A stretch of DNA of 14,582 nt from Casp-actino8 sp964563545. GTDB taxonomy: Bacteria; Actinomycetota; Acidimicrobiia; Acidimicrobiales; Ilumatobacteraceae. This document shows positions 1 through 6,569 of this stretch, piece by piece (positions within the stretch are counted from its first letter, which is position 1; every line of letters begins with the position of its first letter). The stretch covers positions 1-14,582 of the forward strand of contig CAZLXB010000038.1 in NCBI GenBank assembly GCA_964563545.1, in the 5' to 3' direction. The notes beneath the pieces were generated by a model. The model was not told the DNA's origin. It was given only the letters and a program-made list of their open reading frames with translations, and made no database searches. The position numbers and the translations under genes are program-made.

Positions 1-185
1 TTGACGGAATCTTGAGAGTTCGGCTCGCCAAGCCGCCCGTGGACGGCCAGGCAAACACCGAACTGATCCGCTTGCTGGGCAAATGGAGTGGGGTTCGGGC
101 TTCAGCGGTGTCGATCGAGGCCGGTCACACCAGCCGCACGAAGCGCATTCGCATCATCGGAATCGTCGAGCCTCCCTCGCTCTGA
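1..185 (+). CDS. DUF167/YggU-family protein, 3' end only
   Basis: This is a partial gene entering from the left edge. The reading frame starts with the codon at base 3 and ends at TGA 183-185, giving 60 visible residues. The readable protein contains ILRVRLAKPPVDGQANTELI, then a GKWSGV segment, then a Thr-Ser-Arg-x-Lys-Arg-Ile-Arg-Ile-Ile tail. This is the conserved pattern of the DUF167/YggU family (PPVDGxAN ... LxxxLxKxxxV ... GxxSRxKxI), small alpha/beta proteins of about 80-100 residues with no settled biochemical role. The full C-terminus is present and the N-terminal third lies outside the window. The stop is 26 bp before the chosen start of the protease gene. That gene has its own -10 box, so cotranscription is possible but not required. 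Confidence 0.85.
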   Translation, partial: DGILRVRLAKPPVDGQANTELIRLLGKWSGVRASAVSIEAGHTSRTKRIRIIGIVEPPSL

Positions 186-197
186 GGTCGCCACCAG

Positions 198-203
198 TAC
201 ATT
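198..203 (+). promoter_or_regulatory. Putative -10 box (TACATT) for the secreted protease
   Basis: TACATT fits the actinobacterial TANNNT -10 pattern. Eight bases separate it from the ATG at 212, which would give a leaderless or nearly leaderless mRNA. This agrees with the lack of a purine-rich ribosome-binding site directly before 212. No convincing -35 box was seen. Confidence 0.4.
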
Positions 204-211
204 CGTTGACG

Positions 212-2224
212 ATGACTTCGATCGCCGCGCTCTCCCGCCGCAGATCTCTGCGGGCCAGGAGTCTGCTCGTCGTGGCCACGTTGGTCGCCACGTCACTGGC
301 AGTCCTGTCGTCGCCGACTGCGGCCTCACCGAGTACTGGTCCGGTCGACAATGAAGTGATCGGACCGGACCTTCCGCCACTACCCGACCAGGTTGGGCCG
401 GCCTTGCGGGAGTACGTCGTCGTGGCCCGTGACGATGCCGGCGTCGCGAGTGCGCTCGACTTCCTGAGCCTGCGGGGTTACTCCCCTCTCGGCGAGTGGG
501 AGAAGGCAGTAGAGGGAATTCACGTCAGACTGCCTGCCGGCCTCGCCGACACACTCCGGCGCGAGCCCTACATCGTCTCGGTCGAAAGAAACATCGAGAT
601 GTCGATCGACGGAACTCAAAGCAATCCTCCCAGTTGGGGACTCGATCGCATAGATCAACGATCACTTCCGCTCTCGGGCTCCTACACGTCGTCGCTGACT
701 GGCACCGGGGTCAAGATCTACGTCATCGACACCGGAGTTCGGGCCAGCCACAACGAGTTCGGAGGCCGCGTCGTGGATGGCGCGTCCTACAACTTCGGCG
801 ATGGCATCACCACCGACTGCAATGGTCATGGAACGCATGTAGCCGGCACCGCCGCCGGATCGAACGTCGGGGTCGCCCAGGGAGCCACCATCGTTCCGGT
901 GAAGGTGCTCGACTGCGATGGCTCGGGGTCGACCGTCACCGTGATGTACGGCATCAACTGGGTGATCGAAGACCACCGAGCCGGCGAGCCCGCCGTCGCC
1001 AACCTCAGCCTCGGTGGAGGAGCATCGCCTGCACTCGACGCGGCCATCGAAAGCTTGGTCGACGACGGTGTCACGGTGGTTGTCGCCGCCGGCAACTCCT
1101 ACGACCCTGCCTGCTACTTCAGCCCGGCTCGGGTTCCGAGTGCGATCACCGTGGCCGCCGCCACGTCGAATGACACCGATGCCTACTTCTCCAATTTCGG
1201 TAGTTGTGTCGACATCTATGCTCCGGGACAAACGATCTATTCGTCGACGGCAACCAACAACTCCTCGTACGAAACGTGGAACGGCACGTCGATGGCCTCC
1301 CCACACGTGGCTGGCGCCGCCGCACTGGTGCTCGGCGCCTCGCCCAGACTCAGCCCGGCGCAGGTCTGGGCCAGCCTTGAGTCATCGTCAACCGAGGGCG
1401 CGCTCACTTGGGTTTACGGTGCCTACAAGAACCCCTACGGCTTCGATGCCGCATCCGAGCCAAACAAATTGCTGTTCATCGATCCTCCACCCGTGTACTC
1501 GCTCACAGTCGGCACCGCTGGCGCCGGATCCGGAACCGTGACCTCCGCCTCCGGCACCATCAGTTGCGGAAGCACGTGTTCCAACACGTTCGTATCTGGC
1601 GCAAACGTCACGCTCACGGCAACGCCGGCCACCGGCTCGGTCTTCGGGGGGTGGTCTGGTGCTTGTAGCGGGGTCGGTGCTTGCTCGATTTCCATGGACC
1701 AGGATCGATCGGTCACCGCGACCTTCACCACACTCCCGACCCACACGCTCACGGTCATCAAGACCGGGTCAGGGAACGGGACGATTACCGAAACACGTGG
1801 AAGCCTCAGTTGCCGCAGCACCTGCACCGCAAGCGCAAGTATCGGGTTACGAATCACCCTCGTTGCAACTCCGGGACCGGGATCGACTTTTGCCGGTTGG
1901 TCCGGAGCGTGTCGCGGACGTGGCACCTGTCAGGTCACGATGAATCAGGCTCGCTCGGTCACAGCGACATTCACCGCCGTCCCGACCTACACGCTCACAG
2001 TGAGCAAGAGCGGACCTGGATCAGGATCGGTCGTCGCCAGTGCCGGTGAACTCAACTGCGGTGATGTTTGTTCGAGCAGTTACACGAAGAACACCAAGTT
2101 GGTCCTGACCGCCGTGCCGTCGGGAGGCTCACGATTCGTCGGATGGAGCGGCGCCTGTGGTGGCCGCCGCACCTGTCAGGTCACCATGAGTCAGGCTCGC
2201 TCGGTCACAGCAACCTTTGCCTAA
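212..2224 (+). CDS. Secreted S8 subtilase, proteinase K/aqualysin type, with three C-terminal B-repeats
   Basis: This is a 670-residue extracellular serine endopeptidase precursor. I chose ATG 212 over the in-frame ATG at 83. The 83 start would overlap the upstream DUF167 frame by about 100 bp and put 43 unrelated residues before the signal peptide. From 212 the protein opens with a twin-Arg-rich n-region, a hydrophobic core at about 18-33 and a likely cleavage after the Ala pair near 37-38. Residues 67-132 form an inhibitor-I9 propeptide. The catalytic domain spans about 140-425, with Asp173 (VIDTG), His206 (NGHGTHVAG), oxyanion Asn295 (AAGN) and Ser360 (NGTSMASPHVAG). Cys203/235 and Cys301/332 are spaced 32 and 31 apart, as in the two disulfides of aqualysin I. 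Residues 428-670 are three units of about 82 residues, each with a GWSGAC motif and four Cys. No sorting motif or membrane anchor follows, so free secretion or repeat-mediated surface binding is inferred. The substrate is unknown. Confidence 0.93.
   Translation: MTSIAALSRRRSLRARSLLVVATLVATSLAVLSSPTAASPSTGPVDNEVIGPDLPPLPDQVGPALREYVVVARDDAGVASALDFLSLRGYSPLGEWEKAVEGIHVRLPAGLADTLRREPYIVSVERNIEMSIDGTQSNPPSWGLDRIDQRSLPLSGSYTSSLTGTGVKIYVIDTGVRASHNEFGGRVVDGASYNFGDGITTDCNGHGTHVAGTAAGSNVGVAQGATIVPVKVLDCDGSGSTVTVMYGINWVIEDHRAGEPAVANLSLGGGASPALDAAIESLVDDGVTVVVAAGNSYDPACYFSPARVPSAITVAAATSNDTDAYFSNFGSCVDIYAPGQTIYSSTATNNSSYETWNGTSMASPHVAGAAALVLGASPRLSPAQVWASLESSSTEGALTWVYGAYKNPYGFDAASEPNKLLFIDPPPVYSLTVGTAGAGSGTVTSASGTISCGSTCSNTFVSGANVTLTATPATGSVFGGWSGACSGVGACSISMDQDRSVTATFTTLPTHTLTVIKTGSGNGTITETRGSLSCRSTCTASASIGLRITLVATPGPGSTFAGWSGACRGRGTCQVTMNQARSVTATFTAVPTYTLTVSKSGPGSGSVVASAGELNCGDVCSSSYTKNTKLVLTAVPSGGSRFVGWSGACGGRRTCQVTMSQARSVTATFA
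1493..2221 (+). repeat. Three tandem 82-codon B-repeat units (in-frame, 246-bp period)
   Basis: The units start at 1493, 1739 and 1985. Each begins with a [V/T]-[Y/H]-[S/T]-L-T-V strand, carries a Cys-x3-Cys pair, then GWSGAC with a second pair (Cys-x5-Cys), and ends in SVTATF. They resemble the divergent InlB B-repeat/Flg_new_2 type of beta-rich extracellular repeat. Units 2 and 3 are much closer to each other in DNA than to unit 1. The stretch from 1925 and the stretch from 2171 differ at only about five of 47 bases. The gene ends exactly at the unit boundary, one residue after SVTATF. Confidence 0.85.
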
Positions 2225-2278
2225 ATAACTCGTTGGATCTGATCCGGACTGCATATCGAACAGACCCTCAGGTCGTCG

Positions 2279-2353
2279 TGGAGGCGATGCTGGGAATCGA
2301 ACCCAGGTGGAGGGCTTTGCAGGCCCTTGCCTAAACCACTCGGCCACATCGCC
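2279..2353 (-). tRNA. tRNA-Cys (anticodon GCA)
   Basis: Read on the minus strand from 2353. The acceptor arm GGCGATG pairs with CATCGCC. The D arm is a short GCC/GGC stem. The anticodon arm is AGGGC-CTGCAAA-GCCCT with anticodon GCA. The T arm is CTGGG-TTCGATT-CCCAG. The discriminator base is U, which is the identity base of bacterial tRNA-Cys, and CCA is encoded at 2281-2279. The body is 72 nt plus CCA, with no long variable arm. It faces the protease gene, leaving a gap of about 54 bp with no clear hairpin. I saw no second copy of its 3' end elsewhere in the window, so nothing marks it as a used integration site. Confidence 0.96.
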
Positions 2354-2480
2354 ACTGCCTCAGCAAGCCGTGGCAGACCGCACAAACTACCGCTCACCAG
2401 CCCCATAACCCCTTTCCCGAGGTCGGCTCCTGACATGAGGCTCACGAAGTGCGAAACTCGGGGCGTCGGAGGGGGGCGTC

Positions 2481-4157
2481 ATGTCACAGAGTCACAAGGG
2501 AACAACGGTTCTGAAGGGCGGCACGATCGTCGATGGCTCGGGCCGGCCGGCCTTCGTCGCCGATCTCGCCTTTGCGGGCGATCGCATCATCGCCATCGGG
2601 ACCGACCTCAGGGGCGACACCGAGATCGACGTGACCGGATTCGTCGTGGCCCCGGGCTTCATCGACATCCACACTCACTACGACGCGCAGGTCTTCTGGG
2701 ACCCGGCGCTCACACCCTCGTGTTTCCACGGTGTCACGACCGTGGTCGCCGGAAATTGCGGCTTCTCGATCGCCCCCACCAAACCGGCCGATCGCGATCT
2801 GATCGCCCGCACGATGGAAAAGGTCGAGGACATGGATCCGGCCACCTTGATCGCCGGCATCCCGTGGGAGTTCGAGTCGTTCCCGCAGTACCTCGACTCC
2901 ATTCGCACGCGTGGGACGGTGCTCAACTACGCGTCCTACATCGGACACACACCGGTTCGGCTCTTCGCCATGGGCGACGAATCCGTCGGGCGACCGGCGA
3001 CCGACGACGAGATCGCGCGCATGGCCACCATCGTCCGCGAGGCCATGGACGCCGGCGCGGCGGGATTCGCCACGAGTTTCGCGGTCACCCATCGGGGCGC
3101 CGACGGCCAGCCGATCCCGAGTCGCTGGGCCGACAAACGCGAGATCGAAGCACTGTGCCGAGCCGTCGGCGAGAGCGGCCGCGGCGTGGTGGGCGTGAAC
3201 GGAGGCGAAAACCTGAGTTTCGCCGACTGCTACGAGATGCAACCGCGTGTCGGCGCACCCATCACCTACACGGCCTTGCTCACCACATCGACGGGCACAC
3301 ACCTGAGCGCGGTCGAGATCCACAAGAAGGGTCTCGCCGCCGGCGCCGACGTGTGGCCCCAGGTCTCGTGCCGACCGCTGTCGTTCTCGCAAACGCTCGT
3401 CGAGCCCTTCACGCTCAACACCAACCCGGTCTTTGCCGAACTCATGCCGAAGTCGATCGACGAACGGCGCGCGGCCTATGCCGATCCGGAATGGCGTCAG
3501 CGGGTACGTACGGCCTGGGAGAACAAGCAAGGTCTCGTGCCTCGCTGGGAGAGTTACGAGGTCATGGAAGCCGCCCACTCCCCCGAGGCCGTCGGTCGGC
3601 GGCTCACCGAGCTCGCCGGTGCCCACGATCCCTTCGACACCCTCCTCGAACTCGCTTTGCTCGAGCCCGATCTCAAATTGCGCGTCAAGGCCCTTCTGGC
3701 CAACGACGATGAAGACGGAGTGGCCATGCTCCTGCAGACCGACGGTTGCACCCTCGGCCTCTCGGATGCCGGCGCCCATGTGGGGCAGCTGTGCGACGCG
3801 GTCCTCTCCACCGACTTGCTCGGCACGTGGGTACGCGATCGAAAAGTGCTGACCATCGAGCAGGCCGTGCACAAACTGACCAAGGTTCAGGCCGATCTCT
3901 TCCGATTCACCGACCGTGGCGAATTGCGCGAAGGGGCTTTTGCCGATGTCGTGGTGTTCGATCCGACAACTGTTGGCACCGGTCCGGTGCGGCGGGTGCG
4001 CGATTTCCCGGCTGATGGTGAACGCCTGACCGCCGACTCCCCGACCGGAATGATCCTGACCTTCGTGAATGGGCGCAAAGTGGTGGAGAACGGGCGACTG
4101 ACTCCCGAAGCACTCGCCGAGCGTCCGGGCGAACTCCTCGCACCGGCACCGCGCTGA
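2481..4157 (+). CDS. Amidohydrolase of the N-acyl-D-amino-acid deacylase (D-aminoacylase) type
   Basis: A 558-residue cytoplasmic amidohydrolase-superfamily enzyme, expected to hydrolyse an amide or N-acyl bond with bound metal. The start at 2481 follows a strong purine-rich site (GGAGGGGGG ending 4 bases before the ATG). A short N-terminal beta-sandwich strand set (VLKGGTIVDGSG) leads to PGFIDIHTHYD (His64, His66). Next come the NCGF motif with Cys93, the family's bridging zinc ligand, and LSDAGAH with Asp429. The C-terminal FADVVVFDP and VxNGRKVVENGRL segments complete the beta-sandwich. Length and motifs match D-aminoacylase/D-hydantoinase-like actinobacterial proteins. The two later zinc histidines of characterised D-aminoacylases (about His220 and His250) are not obvious; the corresponding stretches read GVNGGENLSF and TYTALLTTS. 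The exact substrate is therefore open. It ends with zero spacing against the convergent P450 gene. Confidence 0.88.
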   Translation: MSQSHKGTTVLKGGTIVDGSGRPAFVADLAFAGDRIIAIGTDLRGDTEIDVTGFVVAPGFIDIHTHYDAQVFWDPALTPSCFHGVTTVVAGNCGFSIAPTKPADRDLIARTMEKVEDMDPATLIAGIPWEFESFPQYLDSIRTRGTVLNYASYIGHTPVRLFAMGDESVGRPATDDEIARMATIVREAMDAGAAGFATSFAVTHRGADGQPIPSRWADKREIEALCRAVGESGRGVVGVNGGENLSFADCYEMQPRVGAPITYTALLTTSTGTHLSAVEIHKKGLAAGADVWPQVSCRPLSFSQTLVEPFTLNTNPVFAELMPKSIDERRAAYADPEWRQRVRTAWENKQGLVPRWESYEVMEAAHSPEAVGRRLTELAGAHDPFDTLLELALLEPDLKLRVKALLANDDEDGVAMLLQTDGCTLGLSDAGAHVGQLCDAVLSTDLLGTWVRDRKVLTIEQAVHKLTKVQADLFRFTDRGELREGAFADVVVFDPTTVGTGPVRRVRDFPADGERLTADSPTGMILTFVNGRKVVENGRLTPEALAERPGELLAPAPR

Positions 4158-5414
4158 TCAGGCGGGCGTCACCTCGTAGCGAATCGGGAGAGTCTTCAGA
4201 CCACCCACGAAGATCGTCTTCATCCACTTGGGTTCACCGGCCAACTCGACGCTCTTCAGACGAGGCAGGAGTTCGCGGAACAAGGCCTTGAGTTCCATGC
4301 GGGCGAGCATCGCGCCGAGGCAATAGTGAACACCGAAGCCGAACGACAGGTGCTTGTTGGGTGAGCGACCCACGTCGAACGCGAACGGATCGACGAAGGC
4401 TTCCTCGTCACGGTTGCCCGACGGATACGACAGCAGCACCGACTCACCGGCCTTGATCGTGGTTCCGCGAACCGTGTAGTCCTCGGTCGCCGTGCGCATG
4501 AAGTGCTTGACCGGCGTGACCCAGCGGATCATCTCGTCGACCGCGGTGTTCATGAGTCCGGGGTCGGCCTGCAGGCGCTGAAGCTGATCGGGGTGTTCGA
4601 TCAGAGCGAGAAGGCCACCCGCCATGGCCGACGCCGTGGTGTCGTGACCCGCCGTGGCCGTGATGACGTAGTACGAGATGGTCTGCATGAGCGTGAGGTC
4701 TTCGCCGTCGATCTTGGCGTTGGCCACGACCGAGGCCATGTCGTCGGTCGGGTGGGCCCGACGTTCTTCGGTCAGACGTGTGAAGTAGGCGAAGAAGTCC
4801 TGGATCACCGCGATGATGTCGGTCGGTTCGCCGCCTCGTTGCAGATCCTCGTCGGCTGCGCCGAACAACTCCTGGGTGAGTTTCAACATCCGTGGATAGT
4901 CGCTCTCGGGCAGGCCGAGGATCGAGAGAATCACATTGAGCGGCATGTACATCGCCACGTCGCGCGCGAAGTCGCACGAGTCGCCGAGCTCGACCATCTT
5001 GTCGACGTAGCGCTTGGCGTATCCGGCCAGAACTCCTTCCAATTTGGTGAGGTTCTTGGGCAGGAACCACTCCGATGTCACACCACGCAGATTGCGGTGC
5101 TCGGGGTCGTCCACATGGATGAGCGTCCGCAACATGTCGCCATTGGTTGCCCGCCGGGCATCGTCTTCGATGGTTCCGAGCACTGGTCGGGGTTCGTTCA
5201 GAAAGATCTGATTGCGCGCTTCGATGTCGAAGATGTCGGCCGACTTCGTGATGGCATAGAACGGGTTGAAGCCCGGGCCCTCCACCTTGTGCACCGGACT
5301 CTCCTTGCGCAAGAGCGCGCAGGCCCGATGGAAGTAGTCCTCATCCGCGTAGGCAGCGGGGTCGACGAAGACGAAACCCGCCTCCTCGATGTTCTGGGGC
5401 ACCCGATCCGACAT
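4158..5414 (-). CDS. Cytochrome P450 (class I bacterial type)
   Basis: A 418-residue soluble bacterial P450 monooxygenase, expected to take electrons from a ferredoxin and reductase not encoded in this window. ATG at 5414 is chosen because GGGAGGG sits five bases before it. The open frame runs 28 codons further upstream without such a site. The I-helix oxygen-activation motif is AGHDTT (255-260). The K-helix ExxR is Glu294/Arg297. The haem loop is the canonical FGFGVHYCLG with Cys365 as thiolate ligand. The C-terminal GGLKTLPIRY segment is typical of the steroid/terpenoid-type actinobacterial P450s, but the substrate cannot be called. The gene is divergent from the TauD-family dioxygenase, with 148 bp between starts, and its stop codon abuts that of the amidohydrolase. 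Confidence 0.93.
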   Translation of the reverse strand: MSDRVPQNIEEAGFVFVDPAAYADEDYFHRACALLRKESPVHKVEGPGFNPFYAITKSADIFDIEARNQIFLNEPRPVLGTIEDDARRATNGDMLRTLIHVDDPEHRNLRGVTSEWFLPKNLTKLEGVLAGYAKRYVDKMVELGDSCDFARDVAMYMPLNVILSILGLPESDYPRMLKLTQELFGAADEDLQRGGEPTDIIAVIQDFFAYFTRLTEERRAHPTDDMASVVANAKIDGEDLTLMQTISYYVITATAGHDTTASAMAGGLLALIEHPDQLQRLQADPGLMNTAVDEMIRWVTPVKHFMRTATEDYTVRGTTIKAGESVLLSYPSGNRDEEAFVDPFAFDVGRSPNKHLSFGFGVHYCLGAMLARMELKALFRELLPRLKSVELAGEPKWMKTIFVGGLKTLPIRYEVTPA

Positions 5415-5519
5415 GACATCCCTCCCGATTGCGTGGACCCGACGATTCTGCCCGACCGACACGCGTCCGACGAAGAGACCAACGGCCCGCCACCTCACCG
5501 ACCAAGTGACCCGATCGGC

Positions 5520-5525
5520 TAGGTT
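5520..5525 (+). promoter_or_regulatory. Putative -10 box (TAGGTT) for the TauD-family dioxygenase
   Basis: TAGGTT matches TANNNT. It predicts a transcription start near 5532, so a leader of about 31 nt containing the GGAGGGG ribosome-binding site. It overlaps the left arm of the palindrome at 5523-5545. No good -35 box was seen. Confidence 0.4.
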
Positions 5526-5545
5526 TCTGACGAGCCGTCAGAAAC
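5523..5545. promoter_or_regulatory. Perfect 23-bp palindrome, likely repressor operator
   Basis: The arms GTTTCTGACG (5523-5532) and CGTCAGAAAC (5536-5545) are exact reverse complements around the 3-base centre AGC. The site lies in the 148-bp divergent region between the P450 (start 5414) and the dioxygenase (start 5563). It overlaps the predicted -10 and transcription start of the dioxygenase. Size, symmetry and position fit a TetR-family-type operator. No regulator gene is in the window. An RNA hairpin in the leader is the alternative reading. Confidence 0.7.
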
Positions 5546-5562
5546 GACTCGACGGAGGGGCC

Positions 5563-6531
5563 ATGACACCGACAACCGCACACCCCGACATCGTCGCCAC
5601 CCGCGACATCTCCACCACGATCTCGGCCGACCGGGTGGAGTTGCACGGCCAGAAAGTCGGGCCCGTCACCCACCTGTCCGAGGAGCGTGCCCGCCTAGCC
5701 TCCCTCACCTGGCAGAACTTCGATGTCAAGCGGGTGGGGGCCACGATCGGTGCCGAGATCCACGGTGTCGACCTCTGCACTGACCTCCCCCAACCCGTGA
5801 TCGACGAGATCCGTCAGGCCCTCCTCGCCTACAAGGTCATCTTCTTCCGCGACCAACCGCTGACCTCTTCCCAGCACGTGTCGTTCGCCCGCCGATTCGG
5901 CGAACTCGAGATCCATCCGTTCATCCCGTCGAACACCGGCCAGCCCGAACTCGTCCGCTTCGAAAAGTCGTTCGACGTGAAGGGCTTCGAGAACATGTGG
6001 CACTTCGACGTCACGTGGCGAGCCGTTCCATCGATGGGCGCGATCCTGCACGCAGTGAAGGTTCCCGACAGCGGTGGCGACACGTTGTTCGCCGACATGT
6101 ATGCCGCCTACGACGGCCTCCCGCCGGCCACCCGCGACTACATCGATCCCCTCGATACCGAGCACGACTTCGTGAAGTCGTTCGGTCGGGGCGTACCCGC
6201 CGAGCAGATGCCGGCCCTCCGCGAGAAGTACCCGCTCGTCGTGCATCCTCTTGTCGCGCGTCATCCCGAAACGGGCCGCAAGCACCTCTACGTGAATCCG
6301 GTGTTCACTAACCGGGTCCTCGGAGTGTCCGAGGAGGAAAGCGAACGCCTCCTGACCGAACTGTGGCGAGAAAGCTCGAATGTCGAGTACCAATGCCGCT
6401 TCAAGTGGGAGGACCACTCGGTGGCGTTCTGGGACAACCGCGCCTGTCAGCACTACGCGAGCAGCGACTATTGGCCCGAGATCCGGATCATGGAACGCGC
6501 GAGCATCGTCGGCACCCGCCCCTCACGCTGA
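5563..6531 (+). CDS. TauD/TfdA-family Fe(II)/2-oxoglutarate-dependent dioxygenase
   Basis: A 322-residue non-haem iron oxygenase that couples 2-oxoglutarate decarboxylation to substrate hydroxylation. ATG 5563 is set by GGAGGGG two bases upstream. The open frame upstream of it is antisense to the P450 N-terminus and has no such site. Iron ligands are His147 and Asp149 (WHFDVTW) and His297 (DNRACQHYASSDY). Arg312 in RIMERASI, or Arg308, is the 2-oxoglutarate carboxylate binder. The usual TauD opening (VGATIGAEIHGVDL) comes only at about residue 57, so there is an N-terminal extension of roughly 50 residues compared with E. coli TauD. The substrate class (taurine, alkylsulfate, aryloxyalkanoate, other) cannot be decided. 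It is probably controlled by the palindrome upstream. The second P450 follows after 38 bp. Confidence 0.92.
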   Translation: MTPTTAHPDIVATRDISTTISADRVELHGQKVGPVTHLSEERARLASLTWQNFDVKRVGATIGAEIHGVDLCTDLPQPVIDEIRQALLAYKVIFFRDQPLTSSQHVSFARRFGELEIHPFIPSNTGQPELVRFEKSFDVKGFENMWHFDVTWRAVPSMGAILHAVKVPDSGGDTLFADMYAAYDGLPPATRDYIDPLDTEHDFVKSFGRGVPAEQMPALREKYPLVVHPLVARHPETGRKHLYVNPVFTNRVLGVSEEESERLLTELWRESSNVEYQCRFKWEDHSVAFWDNRACQHYASSDYWPEIRIMERASIVGTRPSR

Positions 6532-6539
6532 CCTCGCCG

Positions 6540-6553
6540 GCGTCGCACGACGC
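6540..6553. promoter_or_regulatory. 14-bp dyad between the dioxygenase and the second P450
   Basis: GCGTCG (6540-6545) and CGACGC (6548-6553) are perfect inverted arms with a 2-base centre. The dyad begins 8 bp after the dioxygenase stop and lies in the -30 to -17 region of the predicted leaderless promoter of the next gene. It could be a small operator. A looser dyad CGCACG/CGTGCG (6544-6549/6561-6566) overlaps it. In this G+C-rich DNA short dyads arise by chance, so confidence is modest. Confidence 0.35.
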
Positions 6554-6557
6554 TCAC

Positions 6558-6563
6558 TAGCGT
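6558..6563 (+). promoter_or_regulatory. Putative leaderless -10 box (TAGCGT) for the second P450
   Basis: CTAGCGT followed by exactly six bases and ATG 6570. This is the same CTANNNT-N6-ATG geometry seen before three other genes of the window. There is no ribosome-binding site between it and the start, as expected for a leaderless transcript. Confidence 0.55.
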
Positions 6564-6569
6564 GCGGTC

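Noticed and set aside
83..211. In-frame ATG at 83 as the start of the protease
   Set aside because: It would overlap the DUF167 coding end and add 43 residues without family character before a normal signal peptide. The ATG at 212 has a -10 box nearby.
2279..2353. tRNA-Cys as the attachment site of a genomic island
   Set aside because: No integrase, no repeated copy of the tRNA 3' end and no composition shift were seen within the window.
2484..3872. Long antisense open frame of 462 codons opposite the amidohydrolase
   Set aside because: It is low in recognisable motifs and mirrors the codon bias of the real gene. High-G+C DNA commonly produces such antisense frames.
4503..5522. Antisense open frame of 339 codons over the first P450
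   Set aside because: It is the complement of a motif-complete P450 and has no recognisable domain.
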